A stretch of 64,000 bases of DNA. It comes from Paenibacillus sp. 1_12 (GTDB taxonomy: Bacteria > Bacillota > Bacilli > Paenibacillales > NBRC-103111). The position numbers and the translations under genes were made by a program. The notes beneath the pieces are model-generated. The model ran no database searches. It was not told where the DNA came from and worked only from the letters and a program-made list of their open reading frames with translations. Shown piece after piece: positions 36,580-46,100 of this stretch. Position 1 is the stretch's first letter, and every line of letters starts with the position of its first letter. The DNA is taken from positions 1-64,000 of the forward strand of contig NZ_FOTE01000012.1 in assembly GCF_900114475.1 (NCBI RefSeq), read 5' to 3'.

Positions 36580-37116
36580 TCAACCCAAAGCGGACTTCAG
36601 ATCTTCGTTCGAATTGGCCCACATTTCAGGATTATATTCCATAAGCAGCTTCTTCAAAGCAGCTTTTTCCTGATCACCCAGATTATCCAGCATGATGCGA
36701 CGTTTCAGTGCATAATCCATCCGGTTCACGTGATCGGCAAGAATTTTCCAGCCGCGCCGCGCTTCCCTGTCGACCAGCATTTCACATGAAGTGACACCGG
36801 CGTAGTACATGCCCTCTTCCTTACGGTCAGCGGCCACCCACACAATCCAACTGGAGATACCGTTAGGTACATCCTCTTTGTTAACGGAGAATTTGATGCC
36901 CTTCTCCACCTTGCTTTTGGCATGCAGCGCTCCCATATCGAGATACGCTTCGCCTTCTTCAATAATAACACTAGACATCTGGCTTAAATTAATCGCTCCA
37001 GCACCAAAGCCGCGATGTTCTACCTTGCCGCTGACGATATTTAGCGCCAGCTTCTTCGGCTTATCCGCAGGCTGTGCTGCAGCTTGATCCTGAGGCTGAT
37101 CTTTATTTATATCCAT
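36580..37116 (-). CDS. ywhD: YwhD-family protein
   Basis: A 178-residue cytoplasmic protein like B. subtilis YwhD: LNIVSGKVEHRGFGAGAINLSQMSSVIIEEGEAYLDMGALHAKS, PNGISSWIVWVAADRKEEGMYYAGVTSCEMLVDREARRGWKILADHVNRMD. Its role is unknown. In B. subtilis ywhD lies with pbpG, speE and speB; here it is 12 kb away. The ATG at 37116 has AGGATGG 8 nt upstream; an in-frame start four codons up lacks spacing. It is divergent from the M1 peptidase gene. Confidence 0.9.
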   Translation of the reverse strand: MDINKDQPQDQAAAQPADKPKKLALNIVSGKVEHRGFGAGAINLSQMSSVIIEEGEAYLDMGALHAKSKVEKGIKFSVNKEDVPNGISSWIVWVAADRKEEGMYYAGVTSCEMLVDREARRGWKILADHVNRMDYALKRRIMLDNLGDQEKAALKKLLMEYNPEMWANSNEDLKSALG

Positions 37117-37231
37117 GAATGGCACCATCCTATTACAAATAAAGTTTGTCTTACTTGTTTATTTTAGCTAATAATCCTCGTTTTGCAAACATATACATGC
37201 TGTAGATGCTTGTCAACGGGGTGAAAATGAG

Positions 37232-39268
37232 ATGAAGAAACGATTTGGCAGCCCAGCTGCGCAATGGTGCTTACTTGTTGTACTAGCTTGTGGACTTACA
37301 TGGGGCAGTTATGCTATGCAAAATGACAGCTCCTCTTTACAAATTCAGCCGCAGGCCAAGTTTGCCTCGGCCCTACTCGCAGCAATGGTCGAAGAACCTA
37401 CCGCACCACCCCAGTCACCCCCTGCGCCGCCAAGCCTGCCGGCCAAGCCGATGGAGACACCAGCCCCAAGTCCACTTAGCAATCGCATCGTGGAATATCA
37501 CATGAATGTGCAGCTTAACGCCCAAAGTAAGGTGCTATCAGGAACACAATCGTTAACGTGGAAAAACCCCGGCTCGCAGCCGGTGCAGGAGCTGTATTTC
37601 CATATGTATCCCAACGCATTCAGCTCCAAAAAAACGACCTTTATGAAAGAATCGGGAGGCAAGCTGCGTGATGATGCAAGCAAGGAAGGCAGCTATGGCA
37701 GCATGGAGATCAGTTCCATCAAGACACTTGACGGCGATGAGCTCATAGGGAGTCTTCAGTACGTCCAGCCCGACGATGGCAACAAAGATGACCACACACT
37801 CATGAAGATTACACTGCCCAAAGCAATCAAACCGGGACAAAAGGTGACGCTTGAAGGCGTATTTTCCGTTAAGCTGCCGGCCGTGTTTGCACGTATGGGT
37901 TACGCCGATGACTTCGTCATGGCAGGTCAATGGTTTCCCAAATTAGCGGTGTATGAGCCAGCAGGACGGCGAGGGCGCACGACAGAAGGCTGGAATCTGC
38001 ACCAATACCACGGCAATTCTGAATTTTACGCTGATTTCGGCATTTACGACGTGCGCATCCAGGTACCGTCCAGTTATACGGTAGCTGCTACCGGCTTTCC
38101 GCTCAAATCGCCCTCCGATGATGGCAAAACCAAGACGTATGCGTTCTACGCCGATGATGTGCACGATTTTGCCTGGGCGGCTTCACCACGTTTTATTTAC
38201 TACGAGGAGCCTTACGCTACCCCTCAGATACCAGGCGTTCGCATCAAGCTGTATCTGGATCCCAAGCATGAGGATTTAAAGGGCCGATATATGACCGCAG
38301 CCAAAAAAGCGCTGGCCCGCTATTCACAGTGGTATGGCAGCTATCCGTATTCGACGCTGTCGATCGTTGTGCCCCCAGAGAACGCCAATGGTGCAGGCGG
38401 CATGGAATATCCGACACTGGTTACAGGCTGGGGGGCATCTGAGGATCAGCCCGACCTTGATCTGGAGCGAGTTATCGTGCATGAGATCGGTCATCAATTC
38501 TGGTATGGAATGGTAGCCAGCAACGAGTTCGAGGAAGCCTGGCTCGATGAAGGCTTTACCTCCTATGTCGAGGATAAGCTCATGGAACAGGAGTATGGAG
38601 TTAAGCCCAATCTGACTTTGGAAGCCAGCTACATCACCAACCCCAAGTCGCTGAAGCTTGACTCCTGGAGCTACGGGAAGCATGAGGCCTATGCAGAAAA
38701 TGTGTATACGCGCGCTAAGCTCGTGTTACGGGCTATCGAAGCGCAGATCGGTAGCGAGATGATGCAGCGGACGTTAAAATCGTATTTTCAGAGGTGGAAG
38801 TTCAAGCATCCGACCACATCTGATTTTCAAAAGACGCTAGAGGACACGACTAAAAAGAACTGGGCAGAATTCTTTGACGAATATATTTATGGCGGACAAA
38901 TGGTGGATTACGCCATAACAGGGATCCATACGAAAAAAATTAATACGGACGGTCAAACAATGTATGAGAATTCGGTACGGATTCAAAAGCTTGGAGGCAC
39001 TTATCATCAGGTACCGATCCGGTTCCATTTTGCAGACGGCTCACAGATCGATCGGCTATGGGACGGCATTGATAGGGACGTTACATTCAAACTGCAGCAT
39101 CCGACGCCGTTGCAGTGGGCAGTTATTGACCCGCAGCATACCATTGTATTGGAAAACAAACGTATGAACAGCTTTATGAAAACCAACGTGGACTCAAAGC
39201 TTGTGATGCGTTGGCAGACAGGTATCGTCAAATTAATCGAGACCTTGCTGGACGGGGTCGCTTGGTGA
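37232..39268 (+). CDS. Secreted M1-family zinc metallopeptidase
   Basis: A 678-residue gluzincin. The N-terminal hydrophobic segment (about 10-28) is a signal peptide or anchor, followed by a Pro-rich stalk (PPQSPPAPPSLPAKPMETPAPSP). The M1 domain has the exopeptidase-type GAGGMEYPTL (GAMEN equivalent) and the zinc site His417-Glu418-x2-His421 with Glu440 (HEIGHQFWYG, WLDEGF). It acts outside the membrane on peptides. GGGGTGA lies 7 nt before the ATG. It is followed after 13 bp by a membrane-protein gene and probably cotranscribed. Confidence 0.92.
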   Translation: MKKRFGSPAAQWCLLVVLACGLTWGSYAMQNDSSSLQIQPQAKFASALLAAMVEEPTAPPQSPPAPPSLPAKPMETPAPSPLSNRIVEYHMNVQLNAQSKVLSGTQSLTWKNPGSQPVQELYFHMYPNAFSSKKTTFMKESGGKLRDDASKEGSYGSMEISSIKTLDGDELIGSLQYVQPDDGNKDDHTLMKITLPKAIKPGQKVTLEGVFSVKLPAVFARMGYADDFVMAGQWFPKLAVYEPAGRRGRTTEGWNLHQYHGNSEFYADFGIYDVRIQVPSSYTVAATGFPLKSPSDDGKTKTYAFYADDVHDFAWAASPRFIYYEEPYATPQIPGVRIKLYLDPKHEDLKGRYMTAAKKALARYSQWYGSYPYSTLSIVVPPENANGAGGMEYPTLVTGWGASEDQPDLDLERVIVHEIGHQFWYGMVASNEFEEAWLDEGFTSYVEDKLMEQEYGVKPNLTLEASYITNPKSLKLDSWSYGKHEAYAENVYTRAKLVLRAIEAQIGSEMMQRTLKSYFQRWKFKHPTTSDFQKTLEDTTKKNWAEFFDEYIYGGQMVDYAITGIHTKKINTDGQTMYENSVRIQKLGGTYHQVPIRFHFADGSQIDRLWDGIDRDVTFKLQHPTPLQWAVIDPQHTIVLENKRMNSFMKTNVDSKLVMRWQTGIVKLIETLLDGVAW

Positions 39269-39281
39269 GGAGGCACGCAGG

Positions 39282-40097
39282 ATGTGGAAGCTGCTAAAAA
39301 ATGGTTTTACGAATGCCTGGAGTCAGCCTTTTGCCGTATGTGCTTTGTTTACATATAATCTGCTGTGGGGCCTGACGCTATATGCCGCAGTTCGCTCGAT
39401 CGTCGTTCCACTGCTGCACCGCTACCCGAGCCCCGAGCTATCCCGAGAGGCCGTTCAATTATTTTGGCTGGAGGCGCAATTCCAAATTACGAAAACCGAT
39501 CTGATCGTACCCTATCTATGGTGGGCGCTCGCACTGCTGTTGATTCGCATGGTTCTGAGCCCGCTCCTGAGTGCTGGCATCTACTATTCGCTGGAGCATA
39601 CGGAATTGAACGCCGGCTATCGGTTTGTACGTGGCATCCGCAAACTCGCTCTACCCTTTCTCGGCTTATATGTGCTGCAAATCTTCCTGACAGTTGCTCC
39701 TTTGTACCTGCTGGGAACGAAAGTCATCGAGGGCTATCAATCCCACGCATCTTTAACAGCAATCGGCTGGCATCTGCTGCCGTGGATCGGTATCTATGGG
39801 GTTTATCTGTTACTGATACACACGTTATTTATGTATATGCAGTTTGGGCTTGCCAGCAGCAAATCACTTCTCATTTCTTGTCGGCTGCTCGTCCGCAATG
39901 CTCTTACAATTCTGCTGATAGCTATATTCACGCTGTCGGTTACCTTCATAATCTCCGCTCTGGTAATGACCTCAGCCATGGTATGGGCGGGCTTCACTGC
40001 TCTAATGCTGGTTCAGGCTTACCGACTGCTTCACATGTTCTGCAAAATGTGGACGATCACCTCGCAGCACGCCTTGTGGAATGCCAAGCATGAATAA
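39282..40097 (+). CDS. Polytopic membrane protein of unknown function
   Basis: A 271-residue protein with about six hydrophobic helices (residues about 18-40, 73-98, 120-145, 160-185, 205-230 and 235-255). It has no signature motif that I recognise; a YLWWALALLLIRMVLSPLLSAGIYYSLEH stretch suggests a DUF4013- or YciC-like integral protein. GAGGAGG lies 8 nt before the ATG, 13 bp after the M1 peptidase gene, so it is probably its operon partner. A strong terminator follows. Confidence 0.75.
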   Translation: MWKLLKNGFTNAWSQPFAVCALFTYNLLWGLTLYAAVRSIVVPLLHRYPSPELSREAVQLFWLEAQFQITKTDLIVPYLWWALALLLIRMVLSPLLSAGIYYSLEHTELNAGYRFVRGIRKLALPFLGLYVLQIFLTVAPLYLLGTKVIEGYQSHASLTAIGWHLLPWIGIYGVYLLLIHTLFMYMQFGLASSKSLLISCRLLVRNALTILLIAIFTLSVTFIISALVMTSAMVWAGFTALMLVQAYRLLHMFCKMWTITSQHALWNAKHE

Positions 40098-40147
40098 AGC
40101 TTTGCGGGTTTGAAACCGTACATTAAGCTATCCAGCTAACCTAAATA

Positions 40148-40195
40148 AACCTCGCTGCCGCGTTCACAACGCATGGCTGCCGAGGTTTTTTATTT
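40148..40195 (+). terminator. Terminator of the M1 peptidase operon
   Basis: AACCTCG and TGCC pair with GGCTGC and CGAGGTT, and TTTTTATTTTTAT follows. It lies 50 nt past the membrane-protein stop. Confidence 0.88.
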
Positions 40196-40296
40196 TTATA
40201 AATCTACATCATTCGCACGACTAAAGTCCTGCTTTCGTCAATAAACCACTTTTTTCACAATCATAGTGAATGCTAATTTTACAAAATAATGAAAAA

Positions 40297-40304
40297 TTGT
40301 CGAA
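40297..40304 (+). promoter_or_regulatory. Perfect Spo0A-box octamer upstream of the c-di-AMP riboswitch
   Basis: TTGTCGAA occurs in the AT-rich gap between the terminator and the riboswitch, about 210 bp upstream of the aptamer. The background of this octamer in coding DNA of the window is about one per 20 kb. Confidence 0.4.
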
Positions 40305-40499
40305 ACTTTTAATTAGAATACGTTTTCATTTTTTGCCGTTTATAGCGTCCAACTCATGCAAACCCTTGCTGTACAAGGCTTTATATGATGTTGAATAAAG
40401 TTTCACATTTCGACCGTTAATTGTGAACATTTTGTGACTAAAGAAGGAATTTTAAGGTAAAGGCCGAATTCTTTTAAAGTCAACAAAAAAAACTAGCAT

Positions 40500-40625
40500 T
40501 TGCCGAATTTCCGACATACTGGAAAACGGGGGATCCAATCTGGGTGAATTGATCTCGTTTCAGAGTGATCATAGGGAACCTTCAACCGAACCCTCAGCTA
40601 ACCTCGTAGGCACCGGAAGGGGAAA
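40500..40625 (+). promoter_or_regulatory. c-di-AMP (ydaO/yuaA-class) riboswitch
   Basis: The aptamer shows the class signature: GCCGAATTTCCG at the 5' end, AACGGGGGATCCAATCTGGG then GAATTGATC, the CCGAACCCTCAGCTAACCTC core, GTAGGC, and a closing CGGAAG that pairs with TTTCCG (40508-40513 with 40614-40619). The AAGGGG just after the last helix is the Shine-Dalgarno of the next gene. Members of this class respond to c-di-AMP and control cell-wall and osmolyte genes, usually lowering expression when the ligand binds. Confidence 0.93.
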
Positions 40626-40630
40626 ATTTT

Positions 40631-41101
40631 TTGAAGAAGTTTTTTGGTATTGCATTAGGTTTAGCACTGTTTTGCAGTGTGCAAGTAGGCAGTGTTTTTG
40701 CCGAAACCCCTTTGAGCCAAGCTATTAACGATGGCGTGGGTGCTCCTTACAAGTATGCTGGCACTACGAAGAACGGATTTGATTGCTCAGGCTATACAGC
40801 TTTCGTTTTTGCCAAATTGGATATCAAGCTGCCGCATCAGTCAAAAGGGCAAGCAGAACTTGGTACAACAGTTGAAAAGGACGATCTGCGTCCTGGGGAT
40901 CTCGTGTTTTTCAAGACAGACGGTGTAGGAATTTCTCATGTTGGCGTATATGTTGGCGGAGGTAAATTTTACCATTCAGCAACCAATATAGGCGTAACTG
41001 TCAACAAGCTTAATGAAAATTACTATACCAAGTATTATGTTACCGCTAAACGTATTTTGTCTGACGAGCAGTATGAAGCTTTTATGTCAGATAATCAATA
41101 G
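40631..41101 (+). CDS. Secreted NlpC/P60 endopeptidase under c-di-AMP control
   Basis: A 156-residue cell-wall hydrolase. The signal peptide ends at about 24 (VQVGSVFA then ET). The NlpC/P60 domain fills the rest: Cys in NGFDCSGYTAFVF, His in SHVGVYVGGGKFYHS and a third polar residue. It lacks extra binding domains, so it is a minimal D-Glu-m-DAP endopeptidase. The start is TTG at 40631, with GGAAGGGG about 8 nt upstream inside the riboswitch edge. The riboswitch makes its synthesis depend on c-di-AMP, a wall-stress and potassium signal. Confidence 0.94.
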   Translation: MKKFFGIALGLALFCSVQVGSVFAETPLSQAINDGVGAPYKYAGTTKNGFDCSGYTAFVFAKLDIKLPHQSKGQAELGTTVEKDDLRPGDLVFFKTDGVGISHVGVYVGGGKFYHSATNIGVTVNKLNENYYTKYYVTAKRILSDEQYEAFMSDNQ

Positions 41102-41167
41102 AATGAAGTGAAAGAAACCTACTTTCTTACACCATACTTCTACAGTTGATCGAGCCCATTTTAATGG

Positions 41168-41230
41168 AGCCCTCAGTGCTTGCTTCCGTAACGCACCCAA
41201 AGCGTCGGACAAGGCTGCAGGGCTTTCTTC
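41168..41230 (+). terminator. Terminator after the NlpC/P60 gene
   Basis: AGCCCT (41168-41173) and CAG pair with CTG and AGGGCT (41219-41224), and TTCTTC follows. The loop is long and the T-run weak. Confidence 0.5.
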
Positions 41231-41383
41231 ATTTATTACCCCGCGAAATCAGGGTTGAATCTGCTTATCGACATTATAAATTGATTATTTAAAATATTCA
41301 GTTTATTTGTAAAAATACAAAAAACGAGTGCATTCCAAGAAGCCCTGCACCCGCGTGGCTGCCATCAAATGAGGTGCTTATCG

Positions 41384-42784
41384 ATGATTATATTCGTACA
41401 TCGCAAGGATCTGCGGGTAGACGACATGCTCGCATTCCATTATATACACTCACAGCGCAAGCAGAGCCTGCATGTGCTCATTCTCGACCCCTTCCTGCTA
41501 AAGCACGAACGGCACCTCGAGCACAGCGGGATCAACTTTCTCCAGCATACGGCGCGGCTTCAACAGCTATATCTGGAGGCTGGTCAGCAGCTTCATATTT
41601 TGTACGGTGAGCCGTCTCAGGTCCTCGCTGCTCTCCTAGCGGCGCATCCGGTGGAGGAGCTGGTTTTCCACGAGGATTGCACTCCTTATGCAAAGCAGCG
41701 AGATCGGCTGCTTCGCGCGGCGGCCAAGGCCGCTCAAGTGAACGTTACTTCTTTCGACGAGCAGGCGCTCCTTGACCTGCGTGATTTTCACCAATGGAGC
41801 GGACGCAGCGAGCCGTACAAGGTGTTCACGCCCTTTTACCGGAAGTGGAGCGATTATCGGCTCCGCTTCTACAGACCGGCAGCAGGCGTGCATGTGAGCC
41901 AGCTCGCCACGGTCGCGATAGCTCCGGCGACCGCCGAGGCGTACGCGCTACCGCGGCAGCTGGCTGAGGCGCTGAGCGCTGCGGGTGGCACTTGCAGCGC
42001 TGCTTTGCCGCAGGCGACGGCGGGTTTGGGTGAAGCCGCAGCGTCACCCGACCCGCACAGCGTGCTGCGCAGCTTCCTCGCGGAGCGGCTGAGCGGCTAC
42101 GCCGATGGGCGCGACCGCTTCGCGCTCGAGGCGACGAGCCGCTTGAGCCGTCACCTTAACGTCGGTGCCATCTCAGCGCGCACCGTCTATGAAGCGCTGC
42201 TGGAATCCGAGCAGCGCGAGGTCTGGCTGCGTCAGCTGGCCTGGCGTGATTTCTACATCTATCAAGCGCGGCTCGACGCCGACTATTTTCATTATGAGAA
42301 GCGATATGATCTGTCACCGTTGGACAACCGCCACTTCCAAGCCTGGTGTGAGGCACGCACCGGTATCCCAATTATCGATGCGGCAATGACAGAACTCCAT
42401 AAGACAGGCTGGATGCCAAATCGACTGCGAATGGTAACCGCGATGTTTCTGACCAAAAATCTGTTGTGCCCGTTCACCTACGGAGAGCAATATTTCCGCT
42501 ACAAGCTGAGCGATTATGACAATGTACTGAACCGGGGTGGGTGGCTGTGGTGTGCATCACTTGGGTTTGACGCTGCGCCTTATTTCCGGATCATGAATCC
42601 AGTCACTCAATCACTTACACATGACCCAAGCGCGGGTTATATTCGGCGCTGGCTGCCAGAGCTTGCAGGCTTGTCTGACAAACAGATTCATCAGCCGCGA
42701 TCGCATGCCCTAGTCGATCTGACAGCCTCACGAGCGCGTGCTATTGAGGTGTATAAAGGCATATTGCAGAGCGGCCGAAGCTAA
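41384..42784 (+). CDS. phr: Deoxyribodipyrimidine photolyase
   Basis: A 466-residue class I photolyase that repairs cyclobutane dimers with blue light. The N-terminal alpha/beta antenna domain (1-130; IIFVHRKDLRVDDM) is followed by the FAD domain with GRSEPYKVFTPFYRKW, GIPIIDAAMTELHKTGWMPNRLRMVTAMFLTKNLL, and NRGGWLWCASLGFDAAPYFRIMNPVTQ, which contain the FAD and Trp-electron-chain positions. ATG at 41384 has GAGGTG 7 nt upstream; the ATG 15 bp earlier is inside that region. A central segment (about 41880-42240) is very GC- and Ala-rich. Confidence 0.96.
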   Translation: MIIFVHRKDLRVDDMLAFHYIHSQRKQSLHVLILDPFLLKHERHLEHSGINFLQHTARLQQLYLEAGQQLHILYGEPSQVLAALLAAHPVEELVFHEDCTPYAKQRDRLLRAAAKAAQVNVTSFDEQALLDLRDFHQWSGRSEPYKVFTPFYRKWSDYRLRFYRPAAGVHVSQLATVAIAPATAEAYALPRQLAEALSAAGGTCSAALPQATAGLGEAAASPDPHSVLRSFLAERLSGYADGRDRFALEATSRLSRHLNVGAISARTVYEALLESEQREVWLRQLAWRDFYIYQARLDADYFHYEKRYDLSPLDNRHFQAWCEARTGIPIIDAAMTELHKTGWMPNRLRMVTAMFLTKNLLCPFTYGEQYFRYKLSDYDNVLNRGGWLWCASLGFDAAPYFRIMNPVTQSLTHDPSAGYIRRWLPELAGLSDKQIHQPRSHALVDLTASRARAIEVYKGILQSGRS

Positions 42785-42821
42785 ATGTTCAGCACCTGCT
42801 GCAGAAGCTTACAAGGCCAAT

Positions 42822-42866
42822 AAAGCCGCTTTCACGAAGGGATGACTCGTGAAAGCGGCTTTTTCC
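42822..42866 (+). terminator. Terminator after phr
   Basis: AAGCCGCTTTCACGA (42823-42837) pairs perfectly with TCGTGAAAGCGGCTT, and TTTTCC follows. This is a long strong intrinsic terminator. Confidence 0.92.
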
Positions 42867-42924
42867 ATACCCTTGATATTTAACCTGCCAGTACGTCGCA
42901 AATAACAAAACTGTCACGCCTTGC

Positions 42925-42959
42925 AGACAATCTGCCTCCGATCATTTCTCAGATTGTCT
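42925..42959. repeat. Inverted repeat in the phr-SLH gap
   Basis: AGACAATCTG (42925-42934) pairs with CAGATTGTCT (42950-42959) with a 15-nt loop and no T-run. Nothing else is seen in 42867-43117. Confidence 0.55.
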
Positions 42960-43117
42960 CCTAAACGACGGTGGATACAGCGGTGAATCCTGCACCCTCA
43001 TCTTCTTCCATACTCTACCTGCCGTAGTTCTCTTCTCCGAAACTTTGACACTATCATTGACATATTATATTGACACCGAAATGATGTAAACGGGCTGCAG
43101 CTCACCTATCAACCAAA

Positions 43118-43160
43118 CAAGCCTCAACCGCCACTAGATAAAGTGGGGTTGAGGCTTGTC
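43118..43160 (-). terminator. Terminator of the giant SLH-protein gene
   Basis: CAAGCCTCAACC (43118-43129) pairs with GGTTGAGGCTTG (43147-43158), with extra pairing inside. On the minus strand TTTGGTTG follows. Confidence 0.75.
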
Positions 43161-43190
43161 GGGATTCCAGCAAAAGCAGAGGCTTCAGCT

Positions 43191-46100
43191 TTATGGAGTC
43201 TGAATCAGTTCGGATTTCAACAGCAGATTGCGCAGCAGTGCTGCTGTTTCTGCCCGTGTAATGGGACGGGACGGCTTGACACTACCATCCTCGTAGCCTT
43301 GCATCAGACCCAACTTCACTGCTGAACCAAAGGCTTCTTTGGCCCATGCAGGAATTTCGGAGCGATCCTTCACTGCAGCAAGCGCAGCTTCCGTTTCCGG
43401 TTGGCTGACAGCGATCATGCCAGCAATCGTCCACGCCTTATTTAATATAGCCGTTGCCTCAGCACGCGAGATCGGCAAATTCGGACGGAACGTCTGGTCT
43501 TCATATCCCGAGATCAAGCCATAATTGCTGGCTTCAGCTACGATAGGTCCAAACCAATCGGAAGCTGTTACATCCCCATACGGAATTGCCCTTGACTGTG
43601 GTGCCAAGCCAAGCGAGCGCATGACCATCGCTGTAAATTCGGCACGCGTAACGGATTGATCCGGCTCGAACCGATCGGCCGACTTACCGTCAACTATGAT
43701 TCTCGATGCCAAATCGGTGACAGCTGTCTGTGCCCAGTGACCCTGAACATCAGCAAACGTCTGGCTGTTCGAAATGACGGCGTACATGCTGTTGGTGTAG
43801 CTCTTCATATGTGCCCAGTACAGACCGTCTGTTTGCTTCACGATCGTTGGCACATGATACATGCTTCCGTCTGAGCTAATACGAACCCCTGTCGCACTCG
43901 TCTTCGGATCATAATCCTCCGGCAAAGATAGCCCACGTTCCACATATTGTGTGAAACGCTCTGATTCCAGTTCCTTACCTTGGTACGTATAAACAACTCT
44001 GAAATCAGCTGGTGCAGCCAGTATGCGTGCGCCCAGGACTGCTGCTTGGCCTTCCAGCGCTTGAGACTCCGTCTCTGTTGCATCTGACATTTGTACCTGC
44101 ACCTTAATATCTTCCAGATGGACGTTATTCCCGAATCTGCGCCCGATCTCATCAATATTCATCGCGTTCGCAGGCAGCTTGTAAATCGCATGATCCGTAC
44201 GAATTTCGATGATTGCTTCCTTTTGCTCCATTTTCTTGATCATACTACCGGTTAATTCACTGATGATCTTGTCATAGTTTCCAGGAATAACAATGGAAAT
44301 GACCGGCTTTTGTTGTTCACTGCTCAATGCCTTTTCCAGTTGATCCAGCTTGAAGGAAACATGAACTACATTTTTATCGTTTTCCTTCTTCACCTCGGCA
44401 ACAGCTACATCCTTATTCGTCGTTCCATTAATGTTAATGTTGAAGCTCGTCGATGGCTGCGCGGCAGTCTGATCATTCAGAGGAACGAAATTTGCACCGA
44501 TTGCATAGGTTTTGGATTCCATTCCGTCTGGACTTTCCACACGAATTAATAAGGTGTTAGCACCCGTGTTCAGACTCGCAGTAGCTACATCCTGATTGTT
44601 AACGGCAGTTCCGTTCACACTCACTTTGGCACCAGCTTCAGCAGCAACCGCATGAACGGTTGCGAGCCGATTGGTCATTGCGGAATTAAGACTATAATTT
44701 AATTGCAAGGGCGAGAACTGCTTATTCAGATCTTTCCCTGCCACTTCAAGCTTGCTTAAATTCAAATTCGTTGTCACTGCTTTTTGCCTATTGATATTAA
44801 GCATATAGGTTTGGACCGCTCCGCTCGCAGCCGTGACGACGATCTCAAATCGATTAGCGCCTTCCACCAGTGTCAGTTGAACTTTTCCAGTGTTATCAAC
44901 CTGCGCCCCATTGACCTTCACGACTGCTGTAGAATCAGCAGCCTGAACCCCAAGCAAGAAGCCGGATACGTTCGAAGCTACTGCCGCTTCGTAGTTAGTC
45001 ACATTAGGATCAAACGTTCCCGGTGTCAGCTGAATTCCAGCAGCCGTCAGGTTTTGCAGCGCGGTATTCGTGCTTGCTTCTCTGTTAACTGTAACTGTGT
45101 AGGACGCTGCCTTGGACCAATCCTTGGATGGTTGATTGGCATCATCCGGAGACAGGACTTGTACCTGAATTTTATTGTCGCCCACATTCAGCGGTATGGA
45201 AGCCGATGCCTGACCACTTGCTGTATCTTGACCATTTACCCTAATGATCGAACCTTCGACGACAGCCGTCGGGGTCACACTCGTTTGGGTAACCTGATTT
45301 CCAACGAAAGCATCGTAGGTCAGCTTCGTGCTCTTAAACTGCGAGCTTAACTGCAGCTGTGACTCAGCAGCAGGAACTTCCACTGAATTCCCATTCAGAT
45401 TAAGCTGCTTTAATGAAGCCACACTGGAAGTGGCAATCAATTGAAGCGTGTACGTTTTCTCTGTGTTATTCGCAGCGCGAACCTTCGCCGTGATGGTTTT
45501 CGTGCTCGAAATGTCTACCCAAGCCGAATGATCAGCATCAACAGCTTGTCCGTTAATCGTAACCACGGCGTCAGATTCCACAGGTACGGCCCAGACGCGC
45601 AGCAGCTTCAAGCCTGCATCAATCTTGGTCTGATAGCTCATTGTACCTGTCAGGAACTCCGTAGTCAGCACACCTTCATCTGTTGCGAATGCAGCGAGAT
45701 CAGCGCGTGCTTCGCCTGTCCCTTCGCTGCCCTTGGCTACATCCAGACGATGCTCTGTTTTATTACCCAGCTCATCCTCAGCAACGATATAGACTGCAAG
45801 CTCTCCGCTCGCCGGAATTTGTGCAAAATATTCAAAATGTCCCGCTTGGTCCACAGGCACGACCGTTCCATTGATCTTCAATCGAACGCCTGTCTCACTA
45901 GCCCCCACGATTTTAGCGCGGTTGCCCTGAATAACCTGACCATTATAAGGTGATTTCAGAGACAAATGCGGCGCGGTTCTATCAATAACTATTTTTTGAT
46001 AATAGTCGCTTTTATCGCCACGTTCGTTCACGGCTTCAACCAGGATTGTATAGTCACGCTCAGGAAGCGGGTCCAGTACGTACGAGGCTGAAAGCGCCGG

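Noticed and set aside
44784-45953. Several plus-strand frames of 100-190 residues opposite the giant SLH gene.
   Set aside because: They are shadows of the repetitive coding strand, without ribosome sites.
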